DNA from: Hyphomicrobiales bacterium | GTDB lineage: Bacteria; Pseudomonadota; Alphaproteobacteria; Rhizobiales; Afifellaceae | Direction: 5' to 3' | NCBI GenBank assembly: GCA_013812985.1 | Contig: JACCSN010000834.1 | Coordinates: forward strand, 1 to 7,010 | DNA length: 7,010 bases | In this document: positions 6,465-7,010 of the stretch, piece after piece | Position numbering within the stretch: the first letter of the stretch is position 1 | Layout of the letters: the number at the start of each line of letters is the position of its first letter | The notes under the pieces: model-generated | What the model was told of the DNA's origin: nothing | Database searches by the model: none | Seen by the model: only the letters and a program-made list of their open reading frames with translations | Made by a program: the position numbers and the translations under genes

Positions 6465-6476
6465 CTAATCGATTAG
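6465..6476. promoter_or_regulatory. LacI-family-operator-like palindrome CTAATCGATTAG
   Basis: This is a perfect 12-bp dyad with the central AATCGATT shape. LacI-family regulators of sugar operons often bind dyads with a CG at the centre flanked by A/T-rich arms. It lies five bases beyond the hairpin at 6425-6459, downstream of the operon, where an operator for it would not be expected unless a gene in the neighbouring region is the target. I found no second copy in the window. The LacI link is by resemblance only. Confidence 0.35.
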
Positions 6477-6740
6477 CGCCTCACATCGAGAACTCTTGCT
6501 TCACGGTATGGTCAAGTCTGGCACCTCAAACTGACCAAGACTTTTGGATCGCATTAGCCGCTTGGGCCCGAGACTGCCGTGATCGCCCGAAATTGGCCGA
6601 AAGCGGGATGTCTCCTTTCTAGAACCAAATGCGAGAAGCAGACCCTCGCGCGCCAGAGAACCCCAAAGAGCTTAATGCCGGCAGTGTTAGGCGATGGTCC
6701 TCCCATCGTTCCACCTCATACTAAGCCCGAAGGTGCGCCC
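6477..6740. other. Gene-poor, lower-GC stretch after the operon
   Basis: I see no convincing gene here on either strand; stops are frequent in all frames. Hand counts give about 48% GC for 6481-6540 and 55% for 6601-6660, against about 67% in the permease gene (4921-4980). One small hairpin is present: CGATGG (6692-6697) with CCATCG (6703-6708). The sequence could be intergenic filler or the decayed remains of an element. Confidence 0.5.
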
Positions 6741-6815
6741 TCAGGTCGCGTCCGTAACGATCTCGTATGTGTTCACGGGTTCCGGAATGCGTTTCAGCTT
6801 CCGCTTCTTGCCCAT
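6741..6815 (-). CDS. Possible 24-residue small protein or gene remnant
   Basis: On the reverse strand ATG at 6815-6813 opens a 24-codon frame ending in TGA at 6743-6741, with a lysine/arginine-rich start (M-G-K-K-R-K-L-K-R) and a more ordinary second half (I-P-E-P-V-N-T-Y-E-I-V-T-D-A-T). The frame is closed upstream by a stop at 6845-6843, and there is no good ribosome site before the ATG. The composition looks more protein-like than the neighbouring frames, so it may be a small protein or a cut-off N-terminus of a larger, now-broken gene. I do not recognise the family, and chance is a real possibility. Confidence 0.25.
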   Translation of the reverse strand: MGKKRKLKRIPEPVNTYEIVTDAT

Positions 6816-6873
6816 TTTTCGTTTGTCTCGTCGAGGACGCGGCTATGCCGCCGACGGGTGGCCGGGGGTCAAC

Positions 6874-6918
6874 ATGGGCTGTCCAGACTGGCAATCGGGG
6901 TCGGCATGAGCAGCCCAT
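6874..6918. repeat. 8-bp inverted repeat ATGGGCTG / CAGCCCAT with 29-base spacer
   Basis: The arms are at 6874-6881 and 6911-6918. The right arm touches the stop codon of the possible leftward gene at the window edge, so the dyad could be a loose 3' hairpin for that gene. The long spacer and lack of a T-run make a terminator call weak. Confidence 0.3.
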
Positions 6919-7010
6919 CACGCCATCACCGCCAGGTTTTCCGCCAATGCCAGCTTCGCCGCTTCCACATCAGGCGTCGTCACCCACATTGTCTCCAAGA
7001 ACCCGACCAC
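6918..7010 (-). CDS. Possible C-terminus of an unrecognised leftward gene (cut by window edge)
   Basis: Reading the reverse strand from the window edge, one frame is open for 30 codons and ends at TGA (6920-6918). The C-terminal part, from T-T-P-D-V-E-A-A-K through L-A-L-A-E-N-L-A-V-M-A, would make a neat amphipathic alanine/leucine helix, and its codons end mostly in G or C like the operon genes. This looks like the end of a real protein converging on the operon, but 30 residues is short and I do not recognise the family. Confidence 0.4.
   Translation of the reverse strand: MVGFLETMWVTTPDVEAAKLALAENLAVMA

Noticed and set aside
6686..6692. GTTAGGC, resembling an integron attC core site (also at 129-135)
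   Set aside because: No matching inverse core (RYYYAAC) at the right distance on either occurrence, no integrase and no cassette structure; a 7-base match is expected by chance.
6694..6909. Forward 71-codon frame in the right-hand tail
   Set aside because: No plausible ribosome site; mixed Phe/Arg-rich then Gly/Trp-rich composition resembles no protein, and the opposite strand reads more naturally here.
1..7010. CRISPR arrays, tRNA or rRNA genes, riboswitches, complete insertion sequences
   Set aside because: No regularly spaced repeats, no cloverleaf or rRNA-like stretch, no recognisable riboswitch core, and no transposase with terminal inverted repeats were found on reading both strands.

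Overview
The window is GC-rich (about 60-67% in the coding part) with ATG/GTG starts, tight gene packing and clear Shine-Dalgarno sequences. Codon use and the single-ATPase type of sugar ABC importer suggest an alphaproteobacterium, probably Rhizobiales. This is an inference from style; no taxonomic marker gene is present.

Layout: (1) Positions 1-58 hold the first 19 codons of a leftward gene whose N-terminus reads as a RidA (YjgF/UK114) enamine/imine deaminase. (2) Positions 59-230 are a divergent control region with a 7-bp hairpin, a perfect 16-bp palindrome and a repeated ATAGCAT motif. (3) Positions 231-6395 carry six rightward genes that look like one transcription unit: a D-threonine aldolase/D-serine dehydratase-family PLP enzyme, a SelA/DgaE-like PLP enzyme, a sugar-type ABC ATPase, a periplasmic binding protein, an ABC permease and an SDR dehydrogenase. 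Gaps are short (13, 71, overlap of 4, 66 and 13 bases). The two larger gaps hold, respectively, a possible weak internal promoter and a perfect 9-bp hairpin. (4) Positions 6396-7010 are largely without genes and lower in GC. They hold a 10-bp-stem inverted repeat, a LacI-operator-like palindrome (CTAATCGATTAG), a possible 24-residue reverse-strand ORF, and at the right edge the possible 30-residue C-terminus of an unrecognised leftward gene.

How the genes may work together: the importer is of the ribose/fructose class (one binding protein, one permease, one single-domain ATPase). The enzymes would suit a substrate with both a hydroxyl and an amino group. The SDR could oxidise a hydroxyl, the two PLP enzymes could carry out aldol cleavage or ammonia elimination, and RidA could hydrolyse the reactive enamine/imine that such eliminations release. 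An amino-sugar acid (D-glucosaminate-like) or a beta-hydroxy D-amino acid is a reasonable guess at the substrate. The binding protein departs from the ribose-binding pocket at several ligand positions, so the ligand is probably not a plain ribose-like sugar. All families are known. The combination, and hence the pathway, is what may be undescribed.
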